Assembly (NCBI GenBank): GCA_963668325.1
Contig: OY764222.1
Location: 1,116,001 to 1,180,000 of the forward strand
Source: MPNP01 sp963668325
GTDB taxonomy: Bacteria; Pseudomonadota; Alphaproteobacteria; Rhodobacterales; Rhodobacteraceae
Length of the DNA stretch: 64,000 nucleotides
Direction of reading: 5' to 3'
The notes beneath the pieces were generated by a model that saw only the letters and a list, made by a program, of their open reading frames with translations, ran no database searches and was not told the DNA's origin. A program made the translations under genes and the position numbers. Shown here piece by piece: positions 1 through 10,560 of this stretch. Within the stretch, counting starts at the first letter, position 1, and each line of letters opens with the position of its first letter.

Positions 1-16
1 GACGGCGACGGGACAT
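1..16 (-). CDS. rpsG: 30S ribosomal protein S7, 5' end only
   Basis: The first 16 bases read on the minus strand as the start of S7 (MSRRR). The rest lies beyond the left edge. A clear AAGGAG ribosome-binding site at 25-30 overlaps the stop codon of rpsL. This is the usual rpsL-rpsG order of the str operon. S7 nucleates assembly of the 30S head. Only five codons are visible, so the call rests on the motif and on synteny. Confidence 0.8.
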
Positions 17-28
17 ATATACAGCTCC

Positions 29-400
29 TTACTTAGGTCTCTTGGCACCGTACTTGGAACGTCTTTGCCGTCGTTCCATGACACCTGTTGTATCGAGTGT
101 TCCCCGAAGGATATGGTACCTGACACCCGGAAGGTCTTTAACTCTTCCACCACGAATCAGAACCACCGAATGCTCCTGTAAGGTATGGGTCTCCCCGGGA
201 ATATAGGAGATAACCTCAAAACCACTTGTCAACCTGACCTTGGCAACCTTCCGCAAAGCTGAATTCGGCTTTTTGGGTGTTGTCGTGTAGACACGGGTAC
301 ACACCCCACGTCGCTGAGGACACCCCAGCAAATGCATTGACTTTTGTCGCCGGACCTTGGGCTTTCTTGGCTTGCGAATTAATTGTTGTATCGTTGGCAT
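29..400 (-). CDS. rpsL: 30S ribosomal protein S12
   Basis: This 123-residue protein is a full-length S12 of the decoding centre, which monitors codon-anticodon pairing in the ribosomal A site. It begins MPTIQQLIRKPRKPK, as alphaproteobacterial S12 does. It carries the conserved TTTPKKPNSALRKVAKVRL and KDLPGVRYH segments. Both lysines associated with streptomycin sensitivity (in PKKPNS and VKDLPG) are the wild-type residues, so a target-sensitive ribosome is inferred. The gene sits 267 bp downstream of rpoC and directly upstream of rpsG. The long gap before it may hold its own promoter. The gap contains one weak 5-bp hairpin (463-485), and I see no other gene in it. Confidence 0.97.
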   Translation of the reverse strand: MPTIQQLIRKPRKPKVRRQKSMHLLGCPQRRGVCTRVYTTTPKKPNSALRKVAKVRLTSGFEVISYIPGETHTLQEHSVVLIRGGRVKDLPGVRYHILRGTLDTTGVMERRQRRSKYGAKRPK

Positions 401-667
401 AACATTCCTAAAATTCTATCTTTCCTGATCGACCAAGACCTCTTAACATAAAGCATAAAGAAACCGCTTCGTTCTCCTCAGCGGTCTGTATTTCAGAGGA
501 ACACCGGGTAAGGTGTTCATGTACCCCAAATCTAAATGGCTATTTTACTTCCAAAGGCATTGGTCTCTTGAAAGTCCGTGCCAAGTAATGATTGCCAAGA
601 AAAATGTCAACTCTTTCAGGGTAAAAAATTCCTCCAACCCCAAAAAAAGTGATTTTAGCTAGCAAAA

Positions 668-3600
668 CTAACTTTCCAGCGATTCAGAATCCTCTTCAAT
701 CAAAGCAGGAAAATCACTGAAGATGTCAGATTCCTTCTCCAGTTGCAATATTCTCTCATCCTCCTTGAAGGCAATTTTTCGAATATCTGAGGCAGCGTTA
801 CCAGTACCAGCTGGAATAAGTCTGCCCACAATCACATTTTCCTTGAGACCAGACAGCTTGTCAACCCGTCCCCGGACAGCGGCATCAGTCAGAACCTTGG
901 TTGTTTCCTGGAAGGAAGCAGCTGAAATAAATGAATTGGTACCGAGGGCAGCCTTGGTAATACCGAGAATAACCGGAACCGAATGAGCTTCCTTTTCTTC
1001 TCTTCCCCTGGCAGCTTCATTGATTTTCCTGAATTCAGCCCTGTCAATGATTTCATCAGACATAAGAACAGTGTCACCGGGATCCGTAACACGGACCTTC
1101 TTCAACATTTGCCGTAAAATGACCTCAATGTGCTTGTCATTGATTTTCACACCTTGCAACTGGTAGACTTCCTGAACACCCTCAATCATGTATCGAGCCA
1201 GATCACCAAGCCCCCTTGATTGGAGAACATCCTGTGGGGAAGGAGTACCATCGACAATTAGGTCACCCCGCATGATCTTGTCGCCTTCCTGAACCTCCAG
1301 ATGCAGGCCCTTTGGAATCTTGTACTTGGGAGGGATTGCGATGTTTTCATCATCAGGGTCAATGCAGATAACCCGGGAATTCTTATACTCCCTTTCAAAT
1401 CGAATTGTTCCAGTGATTTCAGCCATAACCGCTAAATCCTTTGGATTTCTGGCTTCAAACAGATCAGCAACCCGAGGAAGACCACCCGTAATATCCTTGG
1501 TCAAGGCAGTCCGTTTCGGGAATCGAACCAATTCATCGCCGACCGCGACCTTTCCCCCGTCATTGATCCTTATTATCGACTCCATGGACATTTCATAAAA
1601 GGCCGGATTGCCGTTTTCCAGGTACAATGGTTGTCCGGTAACCTCGTCAACTATGAGAATACCTGGCTTGAGTGTATCCAAATCACGCCAATTGGAAGAA
1701 AAACTCTGGGAAATTCTCTTTTGAGTTTGTTTCATCGGTGGTGGTATAAACAAGTCATCACCGGCCTTGATGGATTGACCATTGGCTACTTTCAACTGAG
1801 AATCCTGTGGAACATAATGGGCTGAAACCTCTTGGCCATGCTCATCCGCAATAACCATCCACATATCCTTGGAACTCACCACCAGGTTGCCGTCAGGACC
1901 ATTCTCCAGTTCGGCCGATTCAAACCAGACCCGCCCCTGTTCAGTTGCCTGCGGCGACCGTTGGGGATTTGGTTTCAAGCGATCAGGTTTTTTACCTCCC
2001 CCGGTATCAGTTACAACTTCCTCAGTGATGCCAAATTCCTCAATTGTCCTTCTAGACGTGGTCATGCCATGAATGAGGTCAATATGGCGGACAATACCCT
2101 TGACTTCAGAGTACAGGGAAGTAGCAAAGGCATCCCATTCAAAGAGGCGTGCTCCTCTTTTTACCTTTTGACCATCAGTAACCAGAATGTTTGATCCATA
2201 AGGGACACGATAAGGTCTTTTGGCAACTTCATTGGGAGTTTCGACCGAAATTCGCATGGCCCGACCATTGGCAATCGTCCGGCCTGACTTGTCCGTCAAG
2301 GTTTTTGGATTCTCGAACCTGATTTTTCCATCGGTACCGGCCTCGATAAAGGATTGTTCATCCGATTGCTGGGCAATACCGCCAATATGGAAGGTTCTCA
2401 TGGTCAACTGGGTTCCTGGTTCTCCAATTGACTGGGCCGCCATGATGCCCACAGCTTCCCCAACATTAACCATGGTTCCTCGGGCCAGATCCCGACCATA
2501 GCATTTGGAGCATACACCATCCTGGGACAGACATGTCAATGGCGATCTCATAAGAACACTTTGGAAACCGGCTTTTTCGATCTCCCTGGCCCTGATTTCA
2601 CTCAACAGTTCACCCTTCTCGGCAAAGACCTCACCGTTACTGGAATTAACCACATCCTCAGCCAAAACCCGCCCAACAATCCGTTCGGCCAGATTGACAA
2701 TAATATCCCCATCTCGAATGGTAGCCTCAACCTTGATCCCCAAATCACCTTCTTCGTCGATCGGGTTTTCCGGGTTTTCCAGACAATCCACTTCTCTGAC
2801 CAGACAATCCTGGGCAACATCGACAAGTCTGCGGGTAAGATAGCCAGCGTTGGCAGTTTTTAGTGCGGTATCAGCAAGTCCCTTTCTAGAACCGTGGGCT
2901 GAATTAAAGTATTCCGCAACATTGAGACCTTCCTTGAAGTTGGATATGATAGGGGTTTCAATAATTTCTCCCGTACCCTTGGAAATCAAGCCCCTCATTC
3001 CTGCCAACTGTTTCATCTGGTCTCGCGAACCTCGGGCACCCGAATGGGTCATCATGTAGATTGAGTTTCTCTCCTGCTCGACATTGTCGATGAACTTGCG
3101 CGCCTGAATGTCATTTTCCATCTTTACCTGAATGCGGTCAGTACAACTTGCCCAGGCATCAACTGTTTTCTGGTACCTCTCACCTTCACTGATGAAACCC
3201 TGTTTATGTTGTTCCTCAAAGGTGGCAACTTCGGCCCGGGTTTCTTCAACTATCTTGGGTTTGTCTGTTGGGACCAACATGTCGCTGCGACAGAAGGAAA
3301 TCCCAGCATTACAAGCCTCTTTGAAGCCAATTTCCATTATATGGTCACAAAAGATGACTGATTCCTTCTGGCCACAATAACGATAAACAGTATCAATGAC
3401 TTCCTGAACTTCCTGCTTACGCAATTCCTTGTTCAGGATTTCAAAGGGGACATGGGGATTCATCGGCAGATGCGAGCCAAGCAGGATCCGACCCGGGGTC
3501 GTGGTATAAATCTTGGAGACTTCCTCACCCTCTTCATTCAGTTCCTGGACTCGCGCCTTCACCTTGGCATGTTTATGAACCACTCCGGCTGCCAGAGCCT

Positions 3601-5215
3601 GTTCGACTTCTTCAACCGAACCAAAAATCATTCCTTCGCCCTGCATACCCTCGCGTACCAGGCTGGTGTAATAAAGACCCAAAACCATATCCTGGGAAGG
3701 AACAATTATGGGAGCACCATTGGCCGGTGACAACACATTGTTGGTTGACATCATGAGAACTCGGGCTTCCAGCTGGGCTTCGAGCGAAAGTGGTACGTGA
3801 ACCGCCATCTGGTCACCATCAAAGTCAGCGTTGAAGGCTGAGCAGACAAGTGGGTGCAACTGAATAGCCTTACCTTCAATGAGAAGGGGTTCAAAGGCCT
3901 GTATACCTAGCCTGTGCAGGGTAGGAGCACGGTTTAGCAGGACAGGATGTTCGCGAATGACTTCGTCCAGAATATCCCAAATTTCATCTGATTCCTTTTC
4001 AACCAGCTTTTTTGATTGCTTGACGGTGGTCGAAAGTTCCTTTTCCTGTAATTTGGCAAAAATGAATGGCTTGAAGAGCTCCTTGGCCATCTTCTTGGGC
4101 AAACCACATTGGTGCAACTTTAATTCGGGGCCGGTTACAATGACCGACCGTCCTGAAAAGTCGACCCTTTTACCAAGCAGGTTCTGTCTAAATCGACCCT
4201 GCTTCCCCTTCAGCATGTCACTAAGGGATTTCAAGGGTCGCTTGTTGCTTGTATTGGTAATGACTCTACCCCTGCGGCCATTGTCAAAAAGGGCATCAAC
4301 CGATTCCTGCAACATCCGCTTTTCATTCCGAATAATCAATTCCGGGGCACGCAGTTCAATCAGCCTTTTAAGGCGATTGTTACGGTTTATTACCCTTCGG
4401 TAAAGATCATTCAGATCTGACGTGGCAAATCGTCCTCCATCAAGTGGAACAAGGGGTCTCAGTTCAGGCGGAATAACTGGCAGAGCAGTCAAAATCATCC
4501 ATTCAGGCTTGTTGCCAGATTCCAGAAAATGAGATACAATCTTAAGTCGTTTCTTGATGTCGGTTTTCCGTTGTACACTACCCGTGGTTAGTAATTCCTC
4601 TCGCAGAATTTCCTGCTCAAGTTCCAGATCAAGGTTACTCAACAATTCCCTGATAGCTTCAGCTCCGATGGATGCATTGAAGGATTCTTCCCCGAAAGCA
4701 TCCTTGGCTTCCTGCATATCAGCCTCGGTGATCAGTTCCTTCTCACTGAATTGGGTCAGACCCGGATCGGTTACGACGAATTTTTCAAAATAAAGGACAC
4801 TTTCCAAATCCTTCAACTTCATATCCAGCAGAATGCCAATTCGACTTGGCAAGAGTTTTAGGAACCAGATATGCGCGACCGGAGCGGCCAAATGAATGTG
4901 CCCCATTCGTTCTCGACGAACTTTTTGCAGAGTAACCTCAACTCCGCATTTCTCGCAGGTAATCCCCCGGAATTTCATCCTTTTATATTTACCGCAAAGA
5001 CATTCATAGTCTCGAACCGGACCAAAAATCTTGGCGCAGAACAGGCCATCCCTTTCCGGTTTGAATGTTCGGTAATTTATTGTCTCGGGCTTTTTAATCT
5101 CCCCTTCCGACCAGGCAACGATCCTTTCAGGGGAGGCCAGTGAGATTTTTATTTCGTCAAAGGTTTCGGGAAGTCTCCCACCTTTGAACATGCTTTGTGC
5201 TAAATCATGCTTCAT
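668..5215 (-). CDS. rpoC: DNA-directed RNA polymerase subunit beta'
   Basis: This is the 1515-residue beta' subunit, which holds the catalytic magnesium of RNA polymerase. The NADFDGDQMAVH motif lies near residues 458-470. A first zinc site (CLCGKYKRM...CEKCGVEV) lies near residues 70-90. A second cysteine cluster (C near 815, then CLSQDGVCSKC near 893) is also present. The protein is about 100 residues longer than typical alphaproteobacterial RpoC (roughly 1400). The extra length appears to be in the C-terminal third, in a non-conserved stretch after the trigger-loop region (residues about 1080-1190, beginning TDTGGGKKPDRLKPNPQ). The start codon overlaps the end of rpoB by 11 bp, implying translational coupling. 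Confidence in identity is very high. The placement of the insertion is by eye. Confidence 0.98.
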   Translation of the reverse strand: MKHDLAQSMFKGGRLPETFDEIKISLASPERIVAWSEGEIKKPETINYRTFKPERDGLFCAKIFGPVRDYECLCGKYKRMKFRGITCEKCGVEVTLQKVRRERMGHIHLAAPVAHIWFLKLLPSRIGILLDMKLKDLESVLYFEKFVVTDPGLTQFSEKELITEADMQEAKDAFGEESFNASIGAEAIRELLSNLDLELEQEILREELLTTGSVQRKTDIKKRLKIVSHFLESGNKPEWMILTALPVIPPELRPLVPLDGGRFATSDLNDLYRRVINRNNRLKRLIELRAPELIIRNEKRMLQESVDALFDNGRRGRVITNTSNKRPLKSLSDMLKGKQGRFRQNLLGKRVDFSGRSVIVTGPELKLHQCGLPKKMAKELFKPFIFAKLQEKELSTTVKQSKKLVEKESDEIWDILDEVIREHPVLLNRAPTLHRLGIQAFEPLLIEGKAIQLHPLVCSAFNADFDGDQMAVHVPLSLEAQLEARVLMMSTNNVLSPANGAPIIVPSQDMVLGLYYTSLVREGMQGEGMIFGSVEEVEQALAAGVVHKHAKVKARVQELNEEGEEVSKIYTTTPGRILLGSHLPMNPHVPFEILNKELRKQEVQEVIDTVYRYCGQKESVIFCDHIMEIGFKEACNAGISFCRSDMLVPTDKPKIVEETRAEVATFEEQHKQGFISEGERYQKTVDAWASCTDRIQVKMENDIQARKFIDNVEQERNSIYMMTHSGARGSRDQMKQLAGMRGLISKGTGEIIETPIISNFKEGLNVAEYFNSAHGSRKGLADTALKTANAGYLTRRLVDVAQDCLVREVDCLENPENPIDEEGDLGIKVEATIRDGDIIVNLAERIVGRVLAEDVVNSSNGEVFAEKGELLSEIRAREIEKAGFQSVLMRSPLTCLSQDGVCSKCYGRDLARGTMVNVGEAVGIMAAQSIGEPGTQLTMRTFHIGGIAQQSDEQSFIEAGTDGKIRFENPKTLTDKSGRTIANGRAMRISVETPNEVAKRPYRVPYGSNILVTDGQKVKRGARLFEWDAFATSLYSEVKGIVRHIDLIHGMTTSRRTIEEFGITEEVVTDTGGGKKPDRLKPNPQRSPQATEQGRVWFESAELENGPDGNLVVSSKDMWMVIADEHGQEVSAHYVPQDSQLKVANGQSIKAGDDLFIPPPMKQTQKRISQSFSSNWRDLDTLKPGILIVDEVTGQPLYLENGNPAFYEMSMESIIRINDGGKVAVGDELVRFPKRTALTKDITGGLPRVADLFEARNPKDLAVMAEITGTIRFEREYKNSRVICIDPDDENIAIPPKYKIPKGLHLEVQEGDKIMRGDLIVDGTPSPQDVLQSRGLGDLARYMIEGVQEVYQLQGVKINDKHIEVILRQMLKKVRVTDPGDTVLMSDEIIDRAEFRKINEAARGREEKEAHSVPVILGITKAALGTNSFISAASFQETTKVLTDAAVRGRVDKLSGLKENVIVGRLIPAGTGNAASDIRKIAFKEDERILQLEKESDIFSDFPALIEEDSESLES

Positions 5216-8200
5216 GTTTTTCCCTCTGGATCATTTTTCTATTGCGGTTCATTTGTCTTAGTTCAATATTCAAGCCAAGACCTCTAACTTCCTTGACCAA
5301 TACATTGAAACTTTCAGGTATACCGGATTCAAACTCGTTTTCGCCCTTGACAATGGCTTCGTAAACCTTGGTTCTTCCCGTTACATCGTCGGCTTTGACG
5401 GTCAGAATTTCCTGAAGTACATGGGCAGCACCATAGGCCTCAAGCGCCCAGACTTCCATTTCACCAAAGCGCTGACCACCAAACTGAGCCTTGCCCCCCA
5501 ATGGTTGTTGGGTTACCAGGCTGTAGGGACCGGTTGATCGGGCATGGATTTTATCGTCCACCAGGTGATGTAGTTTCAACATGTACTTAATACCAACGGT
5601 AACCGGCCTGGCAAACTTTTCACCCGTGATACCGTCGTAAAGCTCCGACTGTCCCGATTTATCAAAACCTGCTCTTTCCAGAGCATCATCAATATCAGGT
5701 TCCTTGGCACCATCAAATACTGAAGTTGCTATGGGAACCCCGGAAGTAACAACCCTTGCTGAAGCGACCAAATCATCATCATTGAGTTTTGACAAGGTAG
5801 ATTCGTACATTTCAGGACCATAGGCATATTCCATGGCGGATCGCACCCGCTCTATCCTGGCAGGATCATCCTGACTGTTTTCATAATATTTCAGAGATTC
5901 ATCAACGACCTTGCCCAAGCCCCGTGAAGCCCATCCCATATGGGTTTCAAGTATTTGGCCCACATTCATCCTGGACGGAACCCCAAGGGGATTTAGAACG
6001 ATGTCCACCGGTGTTCCATCTTCCAGGAATGGCATATCTTCCATGGGCACAACCTTGGAGACAACCCCCTTGTTACCATGTCGCCCAGCCATTTTATCAC
6101 CCGACTGGAGTTTTCTCTTGACGGCTACAAAGACCTTGACTACTTTCAGAACACCTGGTGAAAGATCATCACCTCTCCTGACCTTTGCAACCTTGTCCTC
6201 GTATCTTGTCTCCAGAGCTTTCAACTGGATTTGATATTGTTTCTCCAGCCCTTCCCTGTTCTTGGAAGTTTCTTCATCCTCCAGGGCTAGTTTCCACCAT
6301 TTGAACTGTTCTATTTTGCCAAGCAATTCCTCGGTAATGATATCACCTTTTTTGAATGGCTTGGGACCCTTGGCAACGACCTTGCCGATAATCAAACTGT
6401 GTAACCGTTCGTAAATGGTACGCCTCAGGATAGCCTGTTCATCCTCATAATCCCTGGTAAGACGGTTGATCTCCTCACGCTCTATCTGTATGGTCCGTTC
6501 GTCTTTTTCGATCCCATGCCGGTTGAAAACCCGAACTTCTACCACCGTACCAAAATCACCTGGGGGTAATTTCAAGGAAGTATCGCGGACATCAGAAGCC
6601 TTTTCACCAAAAATGGCCCGCAGGAGTTTTTCCTCCGGGGTTATTGGGGTTTCACCTTTCGGGGTAATTTTCCCAACAAGGATGTCGCCACCCGCAACCT
6701 CAGCCCCGACATAGATTATACCTGCTTCATCCAGGTTCCGAAGGGGCTCCTCACCAACATTGGGAATATCCCTGGTAATTTCCTCTGGACCCAATTTGGT
6801 ATCCCGAGCCAAGACTGAAAATTCCTCAATATGAACCGAGGTGAAAACATCATCCCTGACGATCCGTTCAGAAACGAGGATGGAATCCTCAAAGTTATAA
6901 CCATTCCAAGGCATAAAGGCGACAAGGATATTCCGCCCCAAAGCCAACTCACCCAAATCGGTGGAGGGACCATCAGCAATGACATCCCCCTTGCGAACAA
7001 AATCACCTACATTGACCAGGGGCTTTTGGTTGATACAGGTATTTTGATTGGACCGCTGGAACTTTCTTAATCGATAAGTGTCAACACCGGGGTCAGTAGG
7101 ATCATGTGCGGTTGCACTGATCACAATCCTGGTCGCATCAACCTGGTCGACAATACCTTCCCGTCGGGCGACAATAGCAGCACCGGAATCAACGGCGACC
7201 TTTTCTTCAATTCCTGTACCGACAAAGGGTGCCTCGGCGTTTAACAGGGGAACAGCCTGGCGCTGCATGTTAGAACCCATCAGAGCCCGGTTGGCATCAT
7301 CATTTTCGAGAAAGGGGATCAATGAGGCAGCTACCGATACCAGCTGCATGGGTGAAACGTCAATCATATTGACGGTTTCTCTCAGGCTCATCTTGAATTC
7401 ACCGTCTATTCTCGTGGAAACCAGATCATTAACCAGACGATTATTCTCATCCAGCCTGGCATTGGCCTGTGCTATAACCTTATGGGATTCATCTGTAGCG
7501 GAAACATATTCATAGTCATCCGTTACCTGGCAATCCTTAACAACTCGATAAGGGGTTTCCAGGAATCCATATTTATTGACCTTCGAATAAGAAGCCAACG
7601 AATTGATAAGTCCGATATTCTGGCCTTCAGGGGTTTCCACCGGGCATATCCGGCCATAATGCGTGGGGTGAACATCCCTTACCTCAAAACCTGCCCGTTC
7701 TCTGGTCAAACCACCTGGACCCAAAGCTGAGAGTCGTCTTTTATGTGTGATCTCGGATAATGGATTGGTCTGGTCCATGAACTGCGATAATTGTGATGAA
7801 CCAAAAAATTCCCTGATGGCTCCAGAAAGTGGCCGAGGATTGACAAGGTCCTGGGGTATTTTCTTGTCAATTTCTACAGATCCCATCCTTTCACGAATTG
7901 CTCTTTCCATCCGAATCAAGCCAATTCGGCATTGATTCTCCATGAGTTCCCCAACTGACCTTACCCGTCGGTTACCCAAGTGATCAATATCGTCGATTTC
8001 GCCTTTACCATCTCTTAAGGCAACCAAATGTCTCAAGCATGCAACGATGTCACTTTTTTGGAGGGTACGGACTGTTTCGCCTTCGTCAAGGCCCAATCGC
8101 ATGTTCAGCTTGGCCCTACCAACGGCTGACAGATCATATCGTTCGGAATCACTGAACAGCTGATCAAATAGAGCTTCCGCATTTTCAGGGGTTGGTGGTT

Positions 8201-10436
8201 CACCAGGGCGTAGTGAGCGGTAGATTTCCAGGAGGCCCGTTTTTCGATCATAACATTTATCTAGGACCATGGTGTTCCGGATGTATGGTCCTACAGAAAG
8301 ATGGTCTATCTCCAGCAGGGACAATTCATCGAATTCTTCATCAAGAAGGCGACGCAACAAACCCCCGGAAGGATTACCATTCTCATCAAAAATACTGGTT
8401 AACTCATCACCTGCTTCAGCCAGGACTATACCAGTTTCTTCATCAATCATGTCCTGGCCGATAAAGCGACCCGCGATACGGTCACTGGCTACAGCGATTT
8501 CAAGATTTTTACCCTGTTCTTCAAAGCCCTTGACCATTTTTTTGGTAATACGGGAACCAATCGGAACGACGATGTCGCCTGTTTCACTGTCTAGAATATT
8601 GTCTTCGACACTTGCTCCGACTTTATCCTGGTAAGAAAAATTCGTTACCCATTTTAACTCCTCAGGAATGTAACTCACTACGGTTTCACCCTGATTGGTT
8701 CCTAGTTTTATCGGTACGCTGTAACCACCAATCAGAGTTCCATCTTCGCTACTGGCAGGAAGTTCTTGAGCTTTACCCGATTCTTCATTCTTGAGTTTCT
8801 TCCGCTTGATTGTTTCTTCAAGCTCGACAAGTCCATAGAAAACTTCATCAATGTTCAGTTCAAACTTTTGATTTTCAAGATGGATACCCATTTCCTTGGA
8901 CACAACAAGGTTGACTTCATTGCCGGAACGGTGAGCTACCATCCCTGAATCGGGATCATAAATATTGAAAGTTGGTATCCTGAATCGCCAGACTTTCTTA
9001 AGCAGAGTTACCAAAAGCTTTCGGCCACCATCAGAAAAATCACCAGCAAGGTCATCTATTCCAACCAATTCAAGATCAACATTCCTTTGATCAGAATCAA
9101 TCGTTTCTCCATCACCAGCAAGAGCCTCATTGTAAACATATAGAGTTAGATTTTCTGCAACAGGTTCTTCTTTTTTCTTCGGTGCAAAATAAGTCAGGAC
9201 TTGATTTAGAGGTACCATCAGGGACCACCCTTCCAAGTCTTGAATTTTTTTGTATTTTGCTGGTGTTAGCTTAACACCTGCCTTGGCCAGTAGTTCCTTG
9301 GTATGAAAATTAACAATGCTGAATTTGGGTGTAACCCTTTGCCATCTATCGGGAATAAAATCCTCAATTAGGTACTGACCACCGGGACTTACTTTCCGAC
9401 TTTGTGGAGATGCTGATTGCCGGAAGGTACTTTCAAGATACTCCAGATAATCTTCATCAATTTCTTCGGCTTCACCAGCCCTTTCCAAAGCAGTGGATAA
9501 ATTCCCTTGGTCGAGACTTTCATGCAGTATTCTGAGTTTGATGCCATTATATTGTTGATCTATCTTGTTAAGTCGGTAGGGTGAAATCTTTTCCCCGGCA
9601 GGTGCTACAATTTCGCCGGTCTCGGGCGAGATAAGATCGTAATTGGGAATCACATTTTTCCAATTTTCCTTTTGGAAGGTAAATTCCCAGGCCGCCGGTT
9701 TTTTCCTTAATCTGAAATCGGTGGAATCATAAAAGGATTCCATAATGCTTTCCTGGTCCATCCCGAGAGCGAAAAGAAGGGTTGAGACTGGGAGGCGTCG
9801 CTTGCGGTCTACCCTGACGTTGATTAATTCCAGTTCCCCAAGGGTCTTGTCTTTTTTCAGTCCGAACTCAAACTCGATCCAGGAGCCTCTTCCCGGGAGA
9901 ATCTGACAGGTATAAAGCCGTTTGCCGGTTGCATGGGTTGAGAAATTGAAAAAGACTCCAGGAGAACGATGCATCTGTGATACAACCACTCTTTCCGTAC
10001 CATTGACAATAAAGGTTCCGTTGTTGGTCATCAGGGGGATATCGCCCATATAGACCTTTTGTTCCTTGCTGTTTCGGAAGGTTTGGTTTCCGGTTTCATT
10101 ATCAACGTCATAAATGTTGAGAAGGAGTTTAACCTTCAGGGCACCCGCATAGGTCATATCCCTCTGCTGACATTCTTCAACATCAAATTTGGGGGCTTCG
10201 ATTTCATAACCCTCAAAGTACATTTCGGTCATACCGGAGGCATCCCTGACCGGAAATACGGATTGGAAAACCCCTTGAAGACCCATACCATCGGTGTGCT
10301 CTGGACCTTCTCCCGAGTTCAAAAACAAGTCATAGGATTGTTTCTGGATTTCAATCAGGTTGGGGAGAGGGGCTACAGCGTTGATTTTTTGGTAGGATCT
10401 TCTGTATCGGTTGCCACTAGACTTCATCTGCTTCAT
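5205..10436 (-). CDS. rpoB: DNA-directed RNA polymerase subunit beta, unusually long
   Basis: This is the beta subunit of RNA polymerase. I chose the ATG at 10436 (MKQMKSSGNRYRRSYQ) because an AAGG ribosome-binding site precedes it and family homology starts there. That gives about 1743 residues, against 1342 in E. coli and about 1380 in most alphaproteobacteria. The rifampicin cluster (SSQLSQFMDQTNPLSEITHK) lies near residue 885 rather than near 510, so the extra ~370 residues are N-terminal to it, in the lobe/protrusion part. At least three segments there share a D/P-E-TG-x-I/V...G pattern, near residues 270, 612 and 664, suggesting repeated modules. The rifampicin cluster is wild type, so sensitivity is predicted. 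Downstream catalytic motifs such as GRHGNKGVV (about 1448) are intact, so the gene looks functional. Confidence 0.98.
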   Translation of the reverse strand: MKQMKSSGNRYRRSYQKINAVAPLPNLIEIQKQSYDLFLNSGEGPEHTDGMGLQGVFQSVFPVRDASGMTEMYFEGYEIEAPKFDVEECQQRDMTYAGALKVKLLLNIYDVDNETGNQTFRNSKEQKVYMGDIPLMTNNGTFIVNGTERVVVSQMHRSPGVFFNFSTHATGKRLYTCQILPGRGSWIEFEFGLKKDKTLGELELINVRVDRKRRLPVSTLLFALGMDQESIMESFYDSTDFRLRKKPAAWEFTFQKENWKNVIPNYDLISPETGEIVAPAGEKISPYRLNKIDQQYNGIKLRILHESLDQGNLSTALERAGEAEEIDEDYLEYLESTFRQSASPQSRKVSPGGQYLIEDFIPDRWQRVTPKFSIVNFHTKELLAKAGVKLTPAKYKKIQDLEGWSLMVPLNQVLTYFAPKKKEEPVAENLTLYVYNEALAGDGETIDSDQRNVDLELVGIDDLAGDFSDGGRKLLVTLLKKVWRFRIPTFNIYDPDSGMVAHRSGNEVNLVVSKEMGIHLENQKFELNIDEVFYGLVELEETIKRKKLKNEESGKAQELPASSEDGTLIGGYSVPIKLGTNQGETVVSYIPEELKWVTNFSYQDKVGASVEDNILDSETGDIVVPIGSRITKKMVKGFEEQGKNLEIAVASDRIAGRFIGQDMIDEETGIVLAEAGDELTSIFDENGNPSGGLLRRLLDEEFDELSLLEIDHLSVGPYIRNTMVLDKCYDRKTGLLEIYRSLRPGEPPTPENAEALFDQLFSDSERYDLSAVGRAKLNMRLGLDEGETVRTLQKSDIVACLRHLVALRDGKGEIDDIDHLGNRRVRSVGELMENQCRIGLIRMERAIRERMGSVEIDKKIPQDLVNPRPLSGAIREFFGSSQLSQFMDQTNPLSEITHKRRLSALGPGGLTRERAGFEVRDVHPTHYGRICPVETPEGQNIGLINSLASYSKVNKYGFLETPYRVVKDCQVTDDYEYVSATDESHKVIAQANARLDENNRLVNDLVSTRIDGEFKMSLRETVNMIDVSPMQLVSVAASLIPFLENDDANRALMGSNMQRQAVPLLNAEAPFVGTGIEEKVAVDSGAAIVARREGIVDQVDATRIVISATAHDPTDPGVDTYRLRKFQRSNQNTCINQKPLVNVGDFVRKGDVIADGPSTDLGELALGRNILVAFMPWNGYNFEDSILVSERIVRDDVFTSVHIEEFSVLARDTKLGPEEITRDIPNVGEEPLRNLDEAGIIYVGAEVAGGDILVGKITPKGETPITPEEKLLRAIFGEKASDVRDTSLKLPPGDFGTVVEVRVFNRHGIEKDERTIQIEREEINRLTRDYEDEQAILRRTIYERLHSLIIGKVVAKGPKPFKKGDIITEELLGKIEQFKWWKLALEDEETSKNREGLEKQYQIQLKALETRYEDKVAKVRRGDDLSPGVLKVVKVFVAVKRKLQSGDKMAGRHGNKGVVSKVVPMEDMPFLEDGTPVDIVLNPLGVPSRMNVGQILETHMGWASRGLGKVVDESLKYYENSQDDPARIERVRSAMEYAYGPEMYESTLSKLNDDDLVASARVVTSGVPIATSVFDGAKEPDIDDALERAGFDKSGQSELYDGITGEKFARPVTVGIKYMLKLHHLVDDKIHARSTGPYSLVTQQPLGGKAQFGGQRFGEMEVWALEAYGAAHVLQEILTVKADDVTGRTKVYEAIVKGENEFESGIPESFNVLVKEVRGLGLNIELRQMNRNRKMIQREKHEA

Positions 10437-10560
10437 TGAGTTTACCTTTTTGGTTTGCAATTTTAAGGACTGTCCAGAACCAACCATTCAGAACTTGTGT
10501 CGGTATTCACGTGCAATCCTGTTTTCACCAATTGGTCTTTTGGCTCTAAAATGTTCGGCC

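Noticed and set aside
723..5143. Many plus-strand ORFs of 60-174 codons opposite rpoC
   Set aside because: They lie antisense to an unbroken conserved gene, have no family features or ribosome-binding sites, and are shadows of its codon bias.
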